NCBI GenBank assembly: GCA_027019165.1
Contig: JALUXC010000024.1
Location: forward strand, 496,001 to 560,000
Direction of reading: 5' to 3'
Origin: Pseudophaeobacter sp.
GTDB taxonomy: Bacteria; Pseudomonadota; Alphaproteobacteria; Rhodobacterales; Rhodobacteraceae
DNA: 64,000 nucleotides
The first letter of the stretch is position 1; every line of letters starts with the position of its first letter. Below the pieces are notes generated by a model. The model made no database searches and was not told where the DNA came from. It saw nothing but the letters and a program-made list of their open reading frames with translations. Position numbers and translations under genes: made by a program. Below, in pieces: positions 17,417 through 26,829 of the stretch.

Positions 17417-20330
17417 AGAACTGCGGCTCCACCACCTCGCAGAGGGCATCGATCCCGCGCATGTGATCCACCAGGCGGACCTTTTCGCCGATCCGGTCTC
17501 GCCCATGGCTGAGGAAGGCCAGCGCGACGGATTGCCCCAGCGTCGGCGAGAAACAGGCCGAGGTGACATAACCCTGATCAAAAATTCGCTCCACCGGCTC
17601 CTCCGGGTTGAACAGATGCGCCCCGGCGGTGAGCTGTTTCACCGCTCCGATGGGTTTGAGGCCCACCAGCTGCGCGCGATCCTCGGCCATCAGCCCTTCG
17701 CGGCGGGACATCGGCTTTCCGACGAAGTCTTTCTTCTGCGACATCATCCCCTGCATCCCCAGATCCAAGGCGGTCACCGTGCCATTGATTTCCGCATGGG
17801 TGATAAAGCCTTTCTCAATCCGCAGCACATTGAGCGCCTCCATCCCGTAGGCACCGCCGCCCAGACCTTCGGCGCGGGAGACAAGCTCGCGGAACAGCGC
17901 ATCGCCATAGCGCGCCGGGACCGCCAGTTCATAGGCTTCCTCACCGCTAAAGGAGATGCGAAACAAGCGCCCGGAAACGCCCATGACGGCAACATCACCG
18001 CAGGCCATGAAGGGCCAGCTGTCGCTGTCGATCTCATCATCCAACAGAGCATTCAAAAGCGCGCGCGCCTTGGGGCCGGCCACGGCAAACTGCGCCCATT
18101 GTTCGGTGACCGAAACGATGCGCACGTCCCAGTCAGGGCGCAGCGCCTGGCTGACGTATTCCAGATGCGCCATCACCTGCCCTGCGGCGGCAGTGGTGGT
18201 GGTCATCACATAGTGCTGCTCGCCCAGTCGCGCGGTGGTGCCATCATCCATGACAAAGCCATCCTCGCGCAGCATTAGGCCATAGCGCGCACGCCCCACC
18301 TTCAGGGTGGAAAAGGTATTGGTGTAGACATAGTCCAAGAGCTTGCCCGCATCGGGCCCCTGAATGTCGATCTTGCCCAGGGTCGAGACATCGCAGATGC
18401 CGACATGGTTGCGCACCAGTGTGACTTCACGGTCGCAGGACTGGCGCCAGTTGGTTTCCCCGGCCTTTGGGAAATAGGCCGCACGATACCAGAGGCCCAC
18501 CTCCAGCTGATGCGCGCCGCGCTCTTCGCTTGCCTTGTGAGAGGTGAGGAACCGCTGCGGCTTGAACCCCTGACCCGCAGCCCCGGCCCCCATGGCGCCG
18601 ATGCTGACCGGCACGAAAGGTGGACGGAAGGTGGTGGTGCCGGTTTCGGGAATGCTGCGCCCGGTGGCATCGGCCAGCACCGCCAGCGCCGCGACGTTCG
18701 AATTCTTGCCCTGATCCGTCGCCATGCCTTGGGTGGTGTAGCGCTTCATATGCTCGACCGAGCGGAAATTTTCTCCCGCGGCCTGCTGCACATCCTTGAC
18801 GGTCACATCGTTCTGGAAATCGAGCCAGGCGCGCCCCTTGCCCGGCACCTCCCAGAGCGGGGAAATCCGGTAAGGATCATCCTCGGCCTGGGGCAGATCG
18901 GACGCCGTTGCTTTCAGGCCCAGCGCCTCAAGCGACTGCTCGGCAGCCTTTGCCCCTTCGCGCAGCGCCCCGGCAGTAGAGAATTCCCCATTGCAGGCCC
19001 CTGCCGTCACCATCCCCGGCACGGCTCCGGGGGTCGGAACAAAGGCGGCAATATCGCGCCGCCATGTGGGCCGCGCGTTCAGATGGCAGGTCAAATGCAC
19101 CGAAGGGTTCCAGCCTCCCGACATGGCAAGGCAGTCCGTCTGGATTTTCTCTTCGCCCGCGACCGAGCGCACCGTGATGCTTTCCAGCCGCTTGCGCCCC
19201 CCCGCATCGCAGACCTGCGCACCCTTGATCACAGGAAACATTTCACTGTCCGGCGCATCATGGCGGCTGTCGATCAAGGCCGCCACATGCACGCCCGCCG
19301 CCGCCAGATCACGGGCGGTGCGATGGGCGTCATCGTTGTTGGCAAAGACCGTGACCCGTTCGCCGGGTGTCACGCCCCAACGATTGAGATAGGCGCGCAC
19401 CGCGCTGGCGGTCATGATCCCCGGACGGTCATTGTTGCGAAAGGCCACCGGGCGCTCAATGGCTCCTGCCGCCAGCACCGCGCGTTTGGCGGCAATGCGC
19501 CAGAAGCATTCGCGTGGCAGGTGGCTGTCTTTTAGTGAATGGCGGCGCGGCTTGTGGTGGGCCACCCGCTCCAGCGCGCCATAGGTGCCCTGATCATAGG
19601 CGCCGGTCACGGCGGTGCGGGTCATAAGCCGCACATTTTCCATGGCAGAGAGTTCCTCCAGAACCTCTGCCACCCACAAGTGGGCGGGCATGCCGTCCAC
19701 CTCTTCATCCTCGGCCAGAAGGCGCCCCCCCATGCGGCTGTCTTCCTCGGCGAGGATCACATCCGCGCCTGCACGCGCGGCAGTCAGCGCCGCCATCAGA
19801 CCGGCAGGCCCTGACCCAATCACCAGAAGATCGCAGAAGGCATAGGCCTTTTCATAGGCGTCCGTATCGGCCGCGCCGCTAAGTGCGCCCAGCCCCGCCG
19901 CGCGGCGGATCAACGGCTCATACAGCTTTTCCCAAAATGCTGCGGGCCACATGAAGGTCTTGTAATAAAATCCCGCCCCCAGGAAGGGCGCCGCCAGATC
20001 GTTCACTGCCATCACATCATGTTCAACCGAAGGCCAGCAGTTCTGGCTGCGCGCGCTGAGCCCCTCATAGAGCTCCTGCGTAGTGGCGCGCACATTGGGG
20101 TCCTGATGGCTGCCGCGCCCGATGATCACCAGCGCATTTGGTTCTTCACTGCCTGCGGTCAGGATGCCGCGCGGGCGGTGGTACTTGAACGAGCGCCCGA
20201 CCAAATGCACCCCATTGGCCAACAGGGCCGAGGCCAGCGTGTCCCCCTCCAGCCCCATCATATGCTGACCGTTGAAGGAAAAGGTGACAGGCTTGCCGCC
20301 CGCGATCAGTCCTTTGCCGGGCAGTCTCAT
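17385..20330 (-). CDS. soxA: Sarcosine oxidase alpha subunit
   Basis: A 981-aa large subunit. It starts with a 2Fe-2S ferredoxin-like fold without iron ligands (VTFSFNGQHMMGLEGDTLAS). A dinucleotide-binding oxidoreductase region follows (LLVIGSGPAGLMAALTAARAG near 168-188). The C-terminal half is a glycine-cleavage T-protein (aminomethyltransferase) domain with NHVGICDVSTLGKIDIQGPD near 648-667. The start overlaps the soxD stop as ATGA. Domain order and length match the family. It acts in glycine betaine and choline breakdown. Confidence 0.96.
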   Translation of the reverse strand: MRLPGKGLIAGGKPVTFSFNGQHMMGLEGDTLASALLANGVHLVGRSFKYHRPRGILTAGSEEPNALVIIGRGSHQDPNVRATTQELYEGLSARSQNCWPSVEHDVMAVNDLAAPFLGAGFYYKTFMWPAAFWEKLYEPLIRRAAGLGALSGAADTDAYEKAYAFCDLLVIGSGPAGLMAALTAARAGADVILAEEDSRMGGRLLAEDEEVDGMPAHLWVAEVLEELSAMENVRLMTRTAVTGAYDQGTYGALERVAHHKPRRHSLKDSHLPRECFWRIAAKRAVLAAGAIERPVAFRNNDRPGIMTASAVRAYLNRWGVTPGERVTVFANNDDAHRTARDLAAAGVHVAALIDSRHDAPDSEMFPVIKGAQVCDAGGRKRLESITVRSVAGEEKIQTDCLAMSGGWNPSVHLTCHLNARPTWRRDIAAFVPTPGAVPGMVTAGACNGEFSTAGALREGAKAAEQSLEALGLKATASDLPQAEDDPYRISPLWEVPGKGRAWLDFQNDVTVKDVQQAAGENFRSVEHMKRYTTQGMATDQGKNSNVAALAVLADATGRSIPETGTTTFRPPFVPVSIGAMGAGAAGQGFKPQRFLTSHKASEERGAHQLEVGLWYRAAYFPKAGETNWRQSCDREVTLVRNHVGICDVSTLGKIDIQGPDAGKLLDYVYTNTFSTLKVGRARYGLMLREDGFVMDDGTTARLGEQHYVMTTTTAAAGQVMAHLEYVSQALRPDWDVRIVSVTEQWAQFAVAGPKARALLNALLDDEIDSDSWPFMACGDVAVMGVSGRLFRISFSGEEAYELAVPARYGDALFRELVSRAEGLGGGAYGMEALNVLRIEKGFITHAEINGTVTALDLGMQGMMSQKKDFVGKPMSRREGLMAEDRAQLVGLKPIGAVKQLTAGAHLFNPEEPVERIFDQGYVTSACFSPTLGQSVALAFLSHGRDRIGEKVRLVDHMRGIDALCEVVEPQFYDPEGGRARG

Positions 20331-20596
20331 GCCGCACCTCCAAGCCCTGCGTCCGATGCAAGCGTGACCTCATGGATCTCATGCGTCGCCGTGTTGCGCC
20401 GCACCTTGAGCCAGGCGCCGCAGCCCATCTCGTGATGCCACAGCTCATCCAGCGGACCGGCGGGATTTTCGCGCAGGTTCACATAGGCATGCCAGGCGTC
20501 GAGATCGGCATCCTCGGCGGGGCGCGGAAGGGCCGCACCGCGATAGGTGAACTCGCGGCGGTCCCTTTCGCCGCAAATGGGACAGGTGATCCTCAT
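20327..20596 (-). CDS. soxD: Sarcosine oxidase delta subunit
   Basis: An 89-aa zinc-binding subunit. Metal ligands are visible as CPICGERD at the N-terminus and in LWHHEMGCGAWL near residues 52-63. Length and motif spacing match the family. It sits between soxB and soxA in the order B-D-A-G, with ATGA coupling to soxA. Confidence 0.95.
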   Translation of the reverse strand: MRITCPICGERDRREFTYRGAALPRPAEDADLDAWHAYVNLRENPAGPLDELWHHEMGCGAWLKVRRNTATHEIHEVTLASDAGLGGAA

Positions 20597-20653
20597 CTCT
20601 GCCGCTCCCCTTGGGTCTTGCTGGGTGTTTTGGTCATGGGTGGTCTCGCCGGA

Positions 20654-21907
20654 TCAATGCAGGTTGTGCTGGGCACCGGTCCCCTCCTCATCCATGAGGC
20701 CGATGCCGCTGCGGAAGCGGTCCAGCTTGAACCCTGTCGCGGCGCCATGCGGTCGGTCGGTGGCGATCAGATGGGCGTAGACATTGCCCGAGCCGGGCGT
20801 CGCCTTGAAGCCGCCATAGCACCAGCCGCAATTGAGATAGAGCCCGTCGATGGGCGCATGGTCGATAATGGGCGATCCGTCCGGCGTCATATCCATGATG
20901 CCGCCCCAGCTGCGCAACAGCCGCGCCTTGCCCACCGCCGGAACCATGGCCATGCAGGTCTCCATCGTGTGCTCGACCATCGGCAGGTTCCCCCGCGCGG
21001 CATAGGAGCTGTAGAAATCCAGATAGCTGCCAAAGACAAGCCCGCCCTTGTCGGACTGACTGATATAGAGGTGCCCCTCGGCAAAGGTGATCACGTGATC
21101 GATGATGGGTTTGATCCCTTCGGAGACAAAGGCCTGCAGCACATGACTTTCGATCGGCAGAGTCAGCCCCGCCATCGCCGCCACCTGCCCCGAGCGTCCC
21201 GCCGCCGCCAGCGCCACCTTCTTGGCCCGGATCGGGCCGCGCACGGTCTGCACGCCGGTGACGCGGCCGTTCTCCACGTCGATGCCGGTCACTTCGCAGT
21301 TCTGGATCAGATCCACCCCGCGCGTGTCGGCGCCGCGGGCAAAGCCCCAGGCCACCGCATCGTGGCGCGCCGTGCCCGCCCGGCGCTGCAGGAGCCCGCC
21401 CATGATCGGAAAGCGGTTGCTGTCGAAATTGAGGAAAGGCGCCAAACGGCGCACGCCGTCGCGGTCCAGCAGTTCGGCATCATCGCCCTGGTTTATGACC
21501 GCATTGCCACGCCGCACAATGGCATCGCGCTGCCCATCGTTGTGAAAGAGGTTGATCATGCCGCGCTGGGACATCATGGCGTTGTAATTGAGATCCTGCT
21601 CGAGACTCTCCCAGAGGCGCAGGCTATGGGAATAGAACTCCGAGTTGCCCGGCAGGTAATAGTTCGCGCGCACGATAGTGGTGTTACGCCCCACATTGCC
21701 GCCGCCGATATAGCCACGCTCCAACACGGCGACATTGGTGATTCCGTGCTCGGCGGCCAGGTAGTAAGCTGTGGCAAGCCCATGCCCGCCGCCACCGATA
21801 ATGATCACGTCGTATTCGCGCTTGGGTTCGGGATCGCGCCAATGAGGGCGCCAGCCCTTGTTGCCGGTCAGCCCCTCTTTGAGCACCCGCCAGCCGGAAA
21901 ACCGCAT
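20654..21907 (-). CDS. soxB: Sarcosine oxidase beta subunit
   Basis: A 417-aa FAD-dependent D-amino-acid-oxidase-fold subunit that oxidises sarcosine. The Rossmann motif is VIIIGGGGHGLATAYYLA (about residues 34-51). YIGGGNVGRNTTIVRANYY near 72-90 carries the His/Arg-region signature, and the C-terminal FKATPGSGNVYAHLIA motif is typical. It is the first gene of soxBDAG, with GGAGG before the ATG. Upstream is a 291-base gap holding the gdh terminator and presumably the sox promoter. Confidence 0.96.
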   Translation of the reverse strand: MRFSGWRVLKEGLTGNKGWRPHWRDPEPKREYDVIIIGGGGHGLATAYYLAAEHGITNVAVLERGYIGGGNVGRNTTIVRANYYLPGNSEFYSHSLRLWESLEQDLNYNAMMSQRGMINLFHNDGQRDAIVRRGNAVINQGDDAELLDRDGVRRLAPFLNFDSNRFPIMGGLLQRRAGTARHDAVAWGFARGADTRGVDLIQNCEVTGIDVENGRVTGVQTVRGPIRAKKVALAAAGRSGQVAAMAGLTLPIESHVLQAFVSEGIKPIIDHVITFAEGHLYISQSDKGGLVFGSYLDFYSSYAARGNLPMVEHTMETCMAMVPAVGKARLLRSWGGIMDMTPDGSPIIDHAPIDGLYLNCGWCYGGFKATPGSGNVYAHLIATDRPHGAATGFKLDRFRSGIGLMDEEGTGAQHNLH

Positions 21908-22137
21908 ATCGTGACCTCCACCTCTCCGTCGCGTCTACGCAAGCCACTGCCTGCCGCAGATCTTGCCTTAGTGCTAGCTTCTTTGCCGAAGCTGTCCTAC
22001 CCCCTTTTGCAGGAAATTCGACAGACCGGCAGGCACCCGCAAAAACACTGCACGCATTCTGGGCAATAGTGTCTAGTACAAAATGCGACACCAAAGGGCG
22101 CGGCTGAACAATTTGGGGCAACAGTGTCGCCAAAGAC

Positions 22138-22165
22138 AAAAAATGGCGGGCTGAATGCCCGCCAT
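22138..22165 (-). terminator. Rho-independent terminator of the glutamate dehydrogenase gene
   Basis: ATGGCGGGC, TGAAT loop, GCCCGCCAT. Read on the minus strand the stem runs into six T residues. It sits 33 bases past the dehydrogenase stop and separates it from soxB. Confidence 0.85.
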
Positions 22166-22198
22166 CGTGATCTCGCAATTTGAGATATCTGCTTTGCG

Positions 22199-23629
22199 CT
22201 ACAGCCCCTTGGCGCGGTAGCTGGCCGCCACTTTTTCGATCGAAACCAGATAGGCTGCGGTGCGCAAATCCATCACGTCATCACGGCCATGCCAGACCTC
22301 CCGCATGGACTGATAGGCGATGCGCATCGTGTCATCGAGCCCCGAGCGGACCAGCTCCAGCTCATCGGCGCCGCGCAGGTATTTCTCCTTGAAACGCGGA
22401 TCCAGCGTCCAGGTCTTGCCGAGGCTTTCGGAGAGTTTCTCCAGCTCGTCCACCACCAACTGGTGGCGCGCCTCTTCCTGGCGGCGCTGCATGCGGCCAA
22501 AGCGGATGTGGCTGAGGTTCTTGACCCACTCAAAGTAGGACACCGTCACACCGCCTGCGTTGGCATACATGTCGGGGATGATCACAGTGCCCTTGTCGCG
22601 CAGGATCTCATCCGCGCCCGCCGTGATCGGGCCGTTGGCCGCCTCGATGATCAGCGGCGCCTTGATGCGGTCGGCGTTGGACATGTTGATGACACCCTCG
22701 AGGGCCGCAGGGATCAGGATATCGCACTCCTGCTCCAACAGCTTGGCACCGTCGGCGGTATGAGTGGCATCGGGATAGCCGGCAATACCTCCGTGTTTGA
22801 CGATCCAGTTGCGCACGGCCTCCACATCCAGGCCCTCTTCGCGATGCAGGGCGCCGTCACGTTCGATGATGCCGGTGATAAGAGCGCCATCTTCTTCGCT
22901 CAGGAACTTGGCGGCGTGATAGCCCACATTGCCGAGACCCTGCACGATCACGCGCTTGCCGTCGAGTTTCCCAGAGAGGCCCGCCTTGGCGATATCTTCG
23001 GGGTGACGGAAGAATTCGCGAAGCGCATATTGCACGCCGCGCCCCGTCGCCTCCACCCGGCCGGCGATCCCGCCCGCATTGAGCGGTTTGCCGGTGACAC
23101 AGGCGCGGGCGTTGATGTCGGTGGTGTTCATCCGCGCGTATTGGTCGGCAATCCAGGCCATCTCCCGCTCCCCGGTGCCCATGTCGGGCGCGGGGACGTT
23201 CTGGCTGGGGTGGATCAGGTCGCGCTTCGCCAGCTCATAGGCAAAACGGCGGGTGATCAGCTCCAGCTCGTGCTCTTCATACTCGCGCGGGTCGATGCAC
23301 AGGCCGCCCTTGGAGCCACCAAAGGGCGCTTCGACCAGGGCGCATTTATAGGTCATCAGCGCCGCAAGCGCCTCTACCTCGTCCTGATTGACGCCCATTG
23401 CATAGCGGATACCACCCTTGACCGGCTCCATATGCTCGGAATGGACCGAGCGGTACCCCGTGAAGGTCTGGATCTTTCCGCGCAGGCGCACGCCAAATCG
23501 CACGGTATAGGTTGCGTTGCAGACCCGGATCTTTTCCTCCAGCCCCGGTGGCAGATCCATGATGGATACCGCGCGGTTGAACATCAAATCGACGCTCTCG
23601 CGGAAACTGGGTTCGTTCAGGCTGCTCAT
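22199..23629 (-). CDS. gdhA: Glutamate dehydrogenase (Glu/Leu/Phe/Val family)
   Basis: A 476-aa enzyme interconverting glutamate and 2-oxoglutarate plus ammonia. The active-site region is visible: PVKGGIRYAMGVNQDEV, MTYKCALVEAPFGGSKGG (catalytic Lys) and NVPAPDMGTGEREMAW. The NAD-binding domain carries IVQGLGNVGYHAAKFL. I chose the ATG at 23629 because GGAG precedes it; the longer frame to 23689 adds a poorly conserved leader. The small hexameric type is probable, and cofactor specificity is not certain from sequence. A strong terminator follows. Confidence 0.93.
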   Translation of the reverse strand: MSSLNEPSFRESVDLMFNRAVSIMDLPPGLEEKIRVCNATYTVRFGVRLRGKIQTFTGYRSVHSEHMEPVKGGIRYAMGVNQDEVEALAALMTYKCALVEAPFGGSKGGLCIDPREYEEHELELITRRFAYELAKRDLIHPSQNVPAPDMGTGEREMAWIADQYARMNTTDINARACVTGKPLNAGGIAGRVEATGRGVQYALREFFRHPEDIAKAGLSGKLDGKRVIVQGLGNVGYHAAKFLSEEDGALITGIIERDGALHREEGLDVEAVRNWIVKHGGIAGYPDATHTADGAKLLEQECDILIPAALEGVINMSNADRIKAPLIIEAANGPITAGADEILRDKGTVIIPDMYANAGGVTVSYFEWVKNLSHIRFGRMQRRQEEARHQLVVDELEKLSESLGKTWTLDPRFKEKYLRGADELELVRSGLDDTMRIAYQSMREVWHGRDDVMDLRTAAYLVSIEKVAASYRAKGL

Positions 23630-23955
23630 CACTGTTTCTCCGTGCTTTTCAGGCGACTCAAATTTGATTTGTAGAGCAACTCTATGCATGGAAGTTTAAG
23701 ACATGCGACCATTTTGACCATTCCATTCCAAAGAATCAGCAAAATGCCAAAAGGCGAGTGATTCGATATCCATTTGGAGAAGGACTTTTTCCCGAACGTC
23801 AACAATGCCCAGTCAGGCCCAGAGGATTGGTTAGTAAATTGTCAATAATCGTTAAGGTTTCGCCCTTGCCACGCCCCATTTCCGCCATCTTCGCAAAGCA
23901 TCCATGAAGATCAGATGCGAATGGGCGGAATGCGCCCTTCGACAGAGCACCGAAC
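23630..23955. other. Divergent intergenic region between gdhA and the TadG-like gene (326 bases)
   Basis: AT-richer than its surroundings and without a credible ORF. It must hold promoters for both directions. The stretch around 23825-23860 is notably A/T-rich with GTTAA-like words, but it does not fit a TTAA-N7-TTAA CtrA box. No RNA gene or riboswitch is recognised. Confidence 0.5.
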
Positions 23956-25641
23956 ATGGGGGTGTGTTGCATGTGTGCGGGTCGCAAGATTGACAAAGGT
24001 CCGGTGAATTCCCTTCTGGCGGCGCAGGCGGCCAGGATGCGCGCCTTTGCGCAGGATGATAGCGGTGCAATGGCGGCCCCTACGGTGTTCTTTTTCCTTG
24101 CAATGCTGGCGGTCGGCGGGATCGGCATCGACCTGATGCGGATGGAGCGGGATCGCACCGTTTTGCAATACACGCTGGATCGCGCGGTCCTTGCTGCGGC
24201 AGACCTTGACCAGCCGCTGGCACCAGAGGCGGTGGTCCTGGACTATCTGAGCAAAGCAGGCCTTCAGGAGTACTATCAGACACCGATCGTGGATCAGGGA
24301 CTTGGTTACAAAAAGGTCGAGAGCACAATCAACGCCACCTTCGATACTCATATGCTGGAGTTCTCTGGCGGCGGTGACATGCCGATCTACGCCAACTCCC
24401 GCGCCGAAGAGAGCATCGATGGCGTCGAAATCTCGCTGGTACTGGATGTCTCGGGTTCAATGAAATCGAACAGCCGTCTCACCAACCTCAAGGTGGCGGC
24501 CAAGGATTTTGTCGACACGATGGTCGCCAATACCACCGACGGGAAGATGTCGATTTCCATCGTTCCTTATGCAACGCAGGTCTCGCTGCCCGAGGAACTG
24601 ATCGAGCAGTACAATGTGGACCGCCCGCAAACCTACGCCAACTGTATCAATTTCAAAAGTCAGCACTTTGACACCGCGGGGGTCTCGACGACCGAAGCGC
24701 TGGAAGGATCCATGCTGATAGACCCATGGTACAACCACGACACACGCAGCGACGGCAGTGTTCTGCGATACACGGTTTGCGAACCCGATGTAGAGCGGGA
24801 AGTCCTGTTGTTCGAAAAGAATGCAACGACACTCAAAACCTTCATCGACCGTCTCCAGGCCTGGGGCAATACCTCCATCGACATCGGCATGAAATGGGGC
24901 ACCGCCCTGCTGGACCCCAGCGCGCAGCCCGTGATCAGCGCGCTCAGCGCCGGCGCCGATGCCATTGTCCCGGCCCAATTCAGCAACCGGCCCGCTGCAT
25001 ACACAGACCATGAGACCGTGAAAGTCATCGTTTTGATGACCGACGGACAAAACACGTCTCAGTACTACATGAACTCGGACTATCGCAGCGGAAACACCGG
25101 CGTTTGGTACGACACGACGTCGGAGGTCTATTCGACCTATGACTCCAGCAACGACAGGTACTTCTGGCACAATCGCAGCATCTGGATGGATCACCCCTAT
25201 GGCGAACGCCCCGGCACCACCTATTGCTACAAGTGGTACTACGGCAGTTGTACGCGCACGGCAACGGAGGGAGGATCTCCGGCGACCCTCAGCGAGCTGA
25301 CCATGCCCGAACTCTATGCCTACAAGTCGGTCAAATCGGTCTATTACATGTTCCGCGAGTGGATGGGCAGTACTTCGGCGCGAAACAAATGGTACAACAA
25401 CGTCTATTCCTCCTATGGCAACTCGACCAAGAATACCCGCACGCGTGCTATCTGCCAGGCGGCCAAGGATCAGGGTATCATCGTTTTCACCATCGGTTTT
25501 GAGGCACCGAGCAACGGCGTGGCCGTACTACAGGATTGTGCCAGCTCGGATGCGCATTACTTTGACGTGGACGGGCTGGAAATCTCGGACGCCTTTGCCT
25601 CGATTGCGACTTCGATCCGCCAACTGAGGTTGACCCAATGA
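23956..25641 (+). CDS. TadG-like protein with von Willebrand factor A domain
   Basis: A 561-aa protein. An N-terminal membrane segment (about 43-60, APTVFFFLAMLAVGGIGIDL) follows a cytoplasmic leader of TadE/TadG style. The vWA domain begins near residue 157 with an intact MIDAS motif DVSGSM (164-169), and VIVLMTDG-type (VKVIVLMTDGQN) and late FTIGFEA strands are present. Between about 372 and 500 is an unusual Tyr/Trp-rich insertion. The likely location is inner membrane with a periplasmic vWA domain. It is followed by two TadE-like genes with a 4-base stop/start overlap. In Tad systems such proteins belong to Flp pilus assembly, but no secretion ATPase or pilin gene is nearby. Confidence 0.85.
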   Translation: MGVCCMCAGRKIDKGPVNSLLAAQAARMRAFAQDDSGAMAAPTVFFFLAMLAVGGIGIDLMRMERDRTVLQYTLDRAVLAAADLDQPLAPEAVVLDYLSKAGLQEYYQTPIVDQGLGYKKVESTINATFDTHMLEFSGGGDMPIYANSRAEESIDGVEISLVLDVSGSMKSNSRLTNLKVAAKDFVDTMVANTTDGKMSISIVPYATQVSLPEELIEQYNVDRPQTYANCINFKSQHFDTAGVSTTEALEGSMLIDPWYNHDTRSDGSVLRYTVCEPDVEREVLLFEKNATTLKTFIDRLQAWGNTSIDIGMKWGTALLDPSAQPVISALSAGADAIVPAQFSNRPAAYTDHETVKVIVLMTDGQNTSQYYMNSDYRSGNTGVWYDTTSEVYSTYDSSNDRYFWHNRSIWMDHPYGERPGTTYCYKWYYGSCTRTATEGGSPATLSELTMPELYAYKSVKSVYYMFREWMGSTSARNKWYNNVYSSYGNSTKNTRTRAICQAAKDQGIIVFTIGFEAPSNGVAVLQDCASSDAHYFDVDGLEISDAFASIATSIRQLRLTQ

Positions 25642-26174
25642 TACGCCGCACCGTCACAGCCCTGCGCCGGTTTCGGCACCGCGAGGATGGCAACGCGACT
25701 TTGGAATTCGCAATCATCATCCCTGCGTTCCTGATGATCCTGATGTCGACAGTGGAACTGGGTCTGGTCAACATTCGCCAATCACAGTTCGAGCGGGCAT
25801 TGGACCAGACCATTCGCGGGATCCGCCTGTCTACCGGAGCCGTTCCACAGCATGACGAGATCCGCGACGAAGTCTGTGCCAGGTCCGGCTTTATCGACAA
25901 TTGTGCGACCTCGCTGCGCCTTGAGATGGTCCGACTGGATCCGTTCAATTGGACCGGCGTCAGCGCGGAGCCAGATTGCATCAACAGAATCGAAGAGGTG
26001 CAGCCCGTGCGCAACTTTATCGCCGGTCAATCGAACCAGCTGATGCTCGTTCGCGCCTGCATGAAGTTCAAGCCTGTATTCTCCGACTGGGGCCTCGGCG
26101 CCAGCATGGGGAAGGACGCTGACGGCCGGGTCAGCCTTTTCGCCGCATCAGCCTTTGTGCAGGAGCCAAGGTAA
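25638..26174 (+). CDS. TadE-like pseudopilin-type membrane protein
   Basis: A 178-aa protein. A short basic leader and REDGNATLEFAIIIPAFLMI (residues 15-34) are the typical TadE start, with the Glu inside the membrane helix resembling a prepilin-like processing region. The remaining 130 residues are extracytoplasmic with four Cys (EVCARSG, NCATS, PDCIN, RACMKF), probably in disulfides. Its start overlaps the TadG-like stop, and the next gene begins 3 bases after it. Confidence 0.87.
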   Translation: MIRRTVTALRRFRHREDGNATLEFAIIIPAFLMILMSTVELGLVNIRQSQFERALDQTIRGIRLSTGAVPQHDEIRDEVCARSGFIDNCATSLRLEMVRLDPFNWTGVSAEPDCINRIEEVQPVRNFIAGQSNQLMLVRACMKFKPVFSDWGLGASMGKDADGRVSLFAASAFVQEPR

Positions 26175-26177
26175 GCC

Positions 26178-26786
26178 ATGTTCCAAGCCTTCTTTCGCCA
26201 CATGAAGAGCTTCCGCCGCTCCAGCGAAGGCTCGGTTTCTGTCGAATTCGCGATCTATGCGCCTTTGTTGCTGGGGCTGTTTGCGGCGTTCTACACCTTT
26301 TTTGATGCCTTCCGTCAGGAAAGCGTCAACCTCAAGGCGGCCTACACCGTATCTGACCTCATCTCTCGGGAAACGACGGCGCTCAACAATGACTATATCG
26401 ACAGCATGTATGAAATGACCAAGCTGTTGATCCGGTCGGATTCCACCATAAACCTGCGCATTTCGGTGATCCGCTGGGATGAGGGAGACCAGAAATACTA
26501 CGTGGATTGGTCTGCGGTACGCGGCGGCGCCATGCAGCAATGGACAGATGCGACAATTGCCAATGTCGAGGACGATCTCCCCACCATGCCCGATCAGGAG
26601 CGCGTGATCCTGGTGGAAACCCGCAACCAGATGCAGCCCGCCTTTCGGATCGGTCTGCCGGATCTCGACATCAACAATTTCGTCTTTACCCGCCCGCGTT
26701 TTGCCCCACTCGTCCGATTTGAAGGCGATGTGAGCGCAGGCGGCACGCATGACGATGGCTCAGGCGATACATCTGTCACCAACTGA
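26178..26786 (+). CDS. TadE/TadF-like membrane protein
   Basis: A 202-aa protein with SSEGSVSVEFAIYAPLLLGL (about 15-34), the TadE-type leader and helix including the conserved Glu. The rest is a periplasmic domain without Cys, ending in an acidic Gly/Asp-rich tail. It is third in a tight operon with the vWA and TadE-like proteins. The trio may act with a Tad apparatus encoded elsewhere or as an independent surface complex. Confidence 0.85.
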   Translation: MFQAFFRHMKSFRRSSEGSVSVEFAIYAPLLLGLFAAFYTFFDAFRQESVNLKAAYTVSDLISRETTALNNDYIDSMYEMTKLLIRSDSTINLRISVIRWDEGDQKYYVDWSAVRGGAMQQWTDATIANVEDDLPTMPDQERVILVETRNQMQPAFRIGLPDLDINNFVFTRPRFAPLVRFEGDVSAGGTHDDGSGDTSVTN

Positions 26787-26829
26787 TCCATGAGGTCCGA
26801 CAGCATCTTGTGACCTGCAGTCGGCGCGC

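Noticed and set aside
20372-22069. 565-aa open frame opposite soxD and soxB
   Set aside because: Runs across two real genes and their gap on the other strand, with no conserved motif.
22289-23674. 461-aa open frame opposite the glutamate dehydrogenase gene
   Set aside because: Shadow of gdhA on the other strand, with His/Arg/Leu-rich low-information sequence and no family signature.
23820-23860. CtrA box (TTAA-N7-TTAA) before the TadG-like gene
   Set aside because: Only one clean GTTAA word is present, and the spacing does not fit on either strand.
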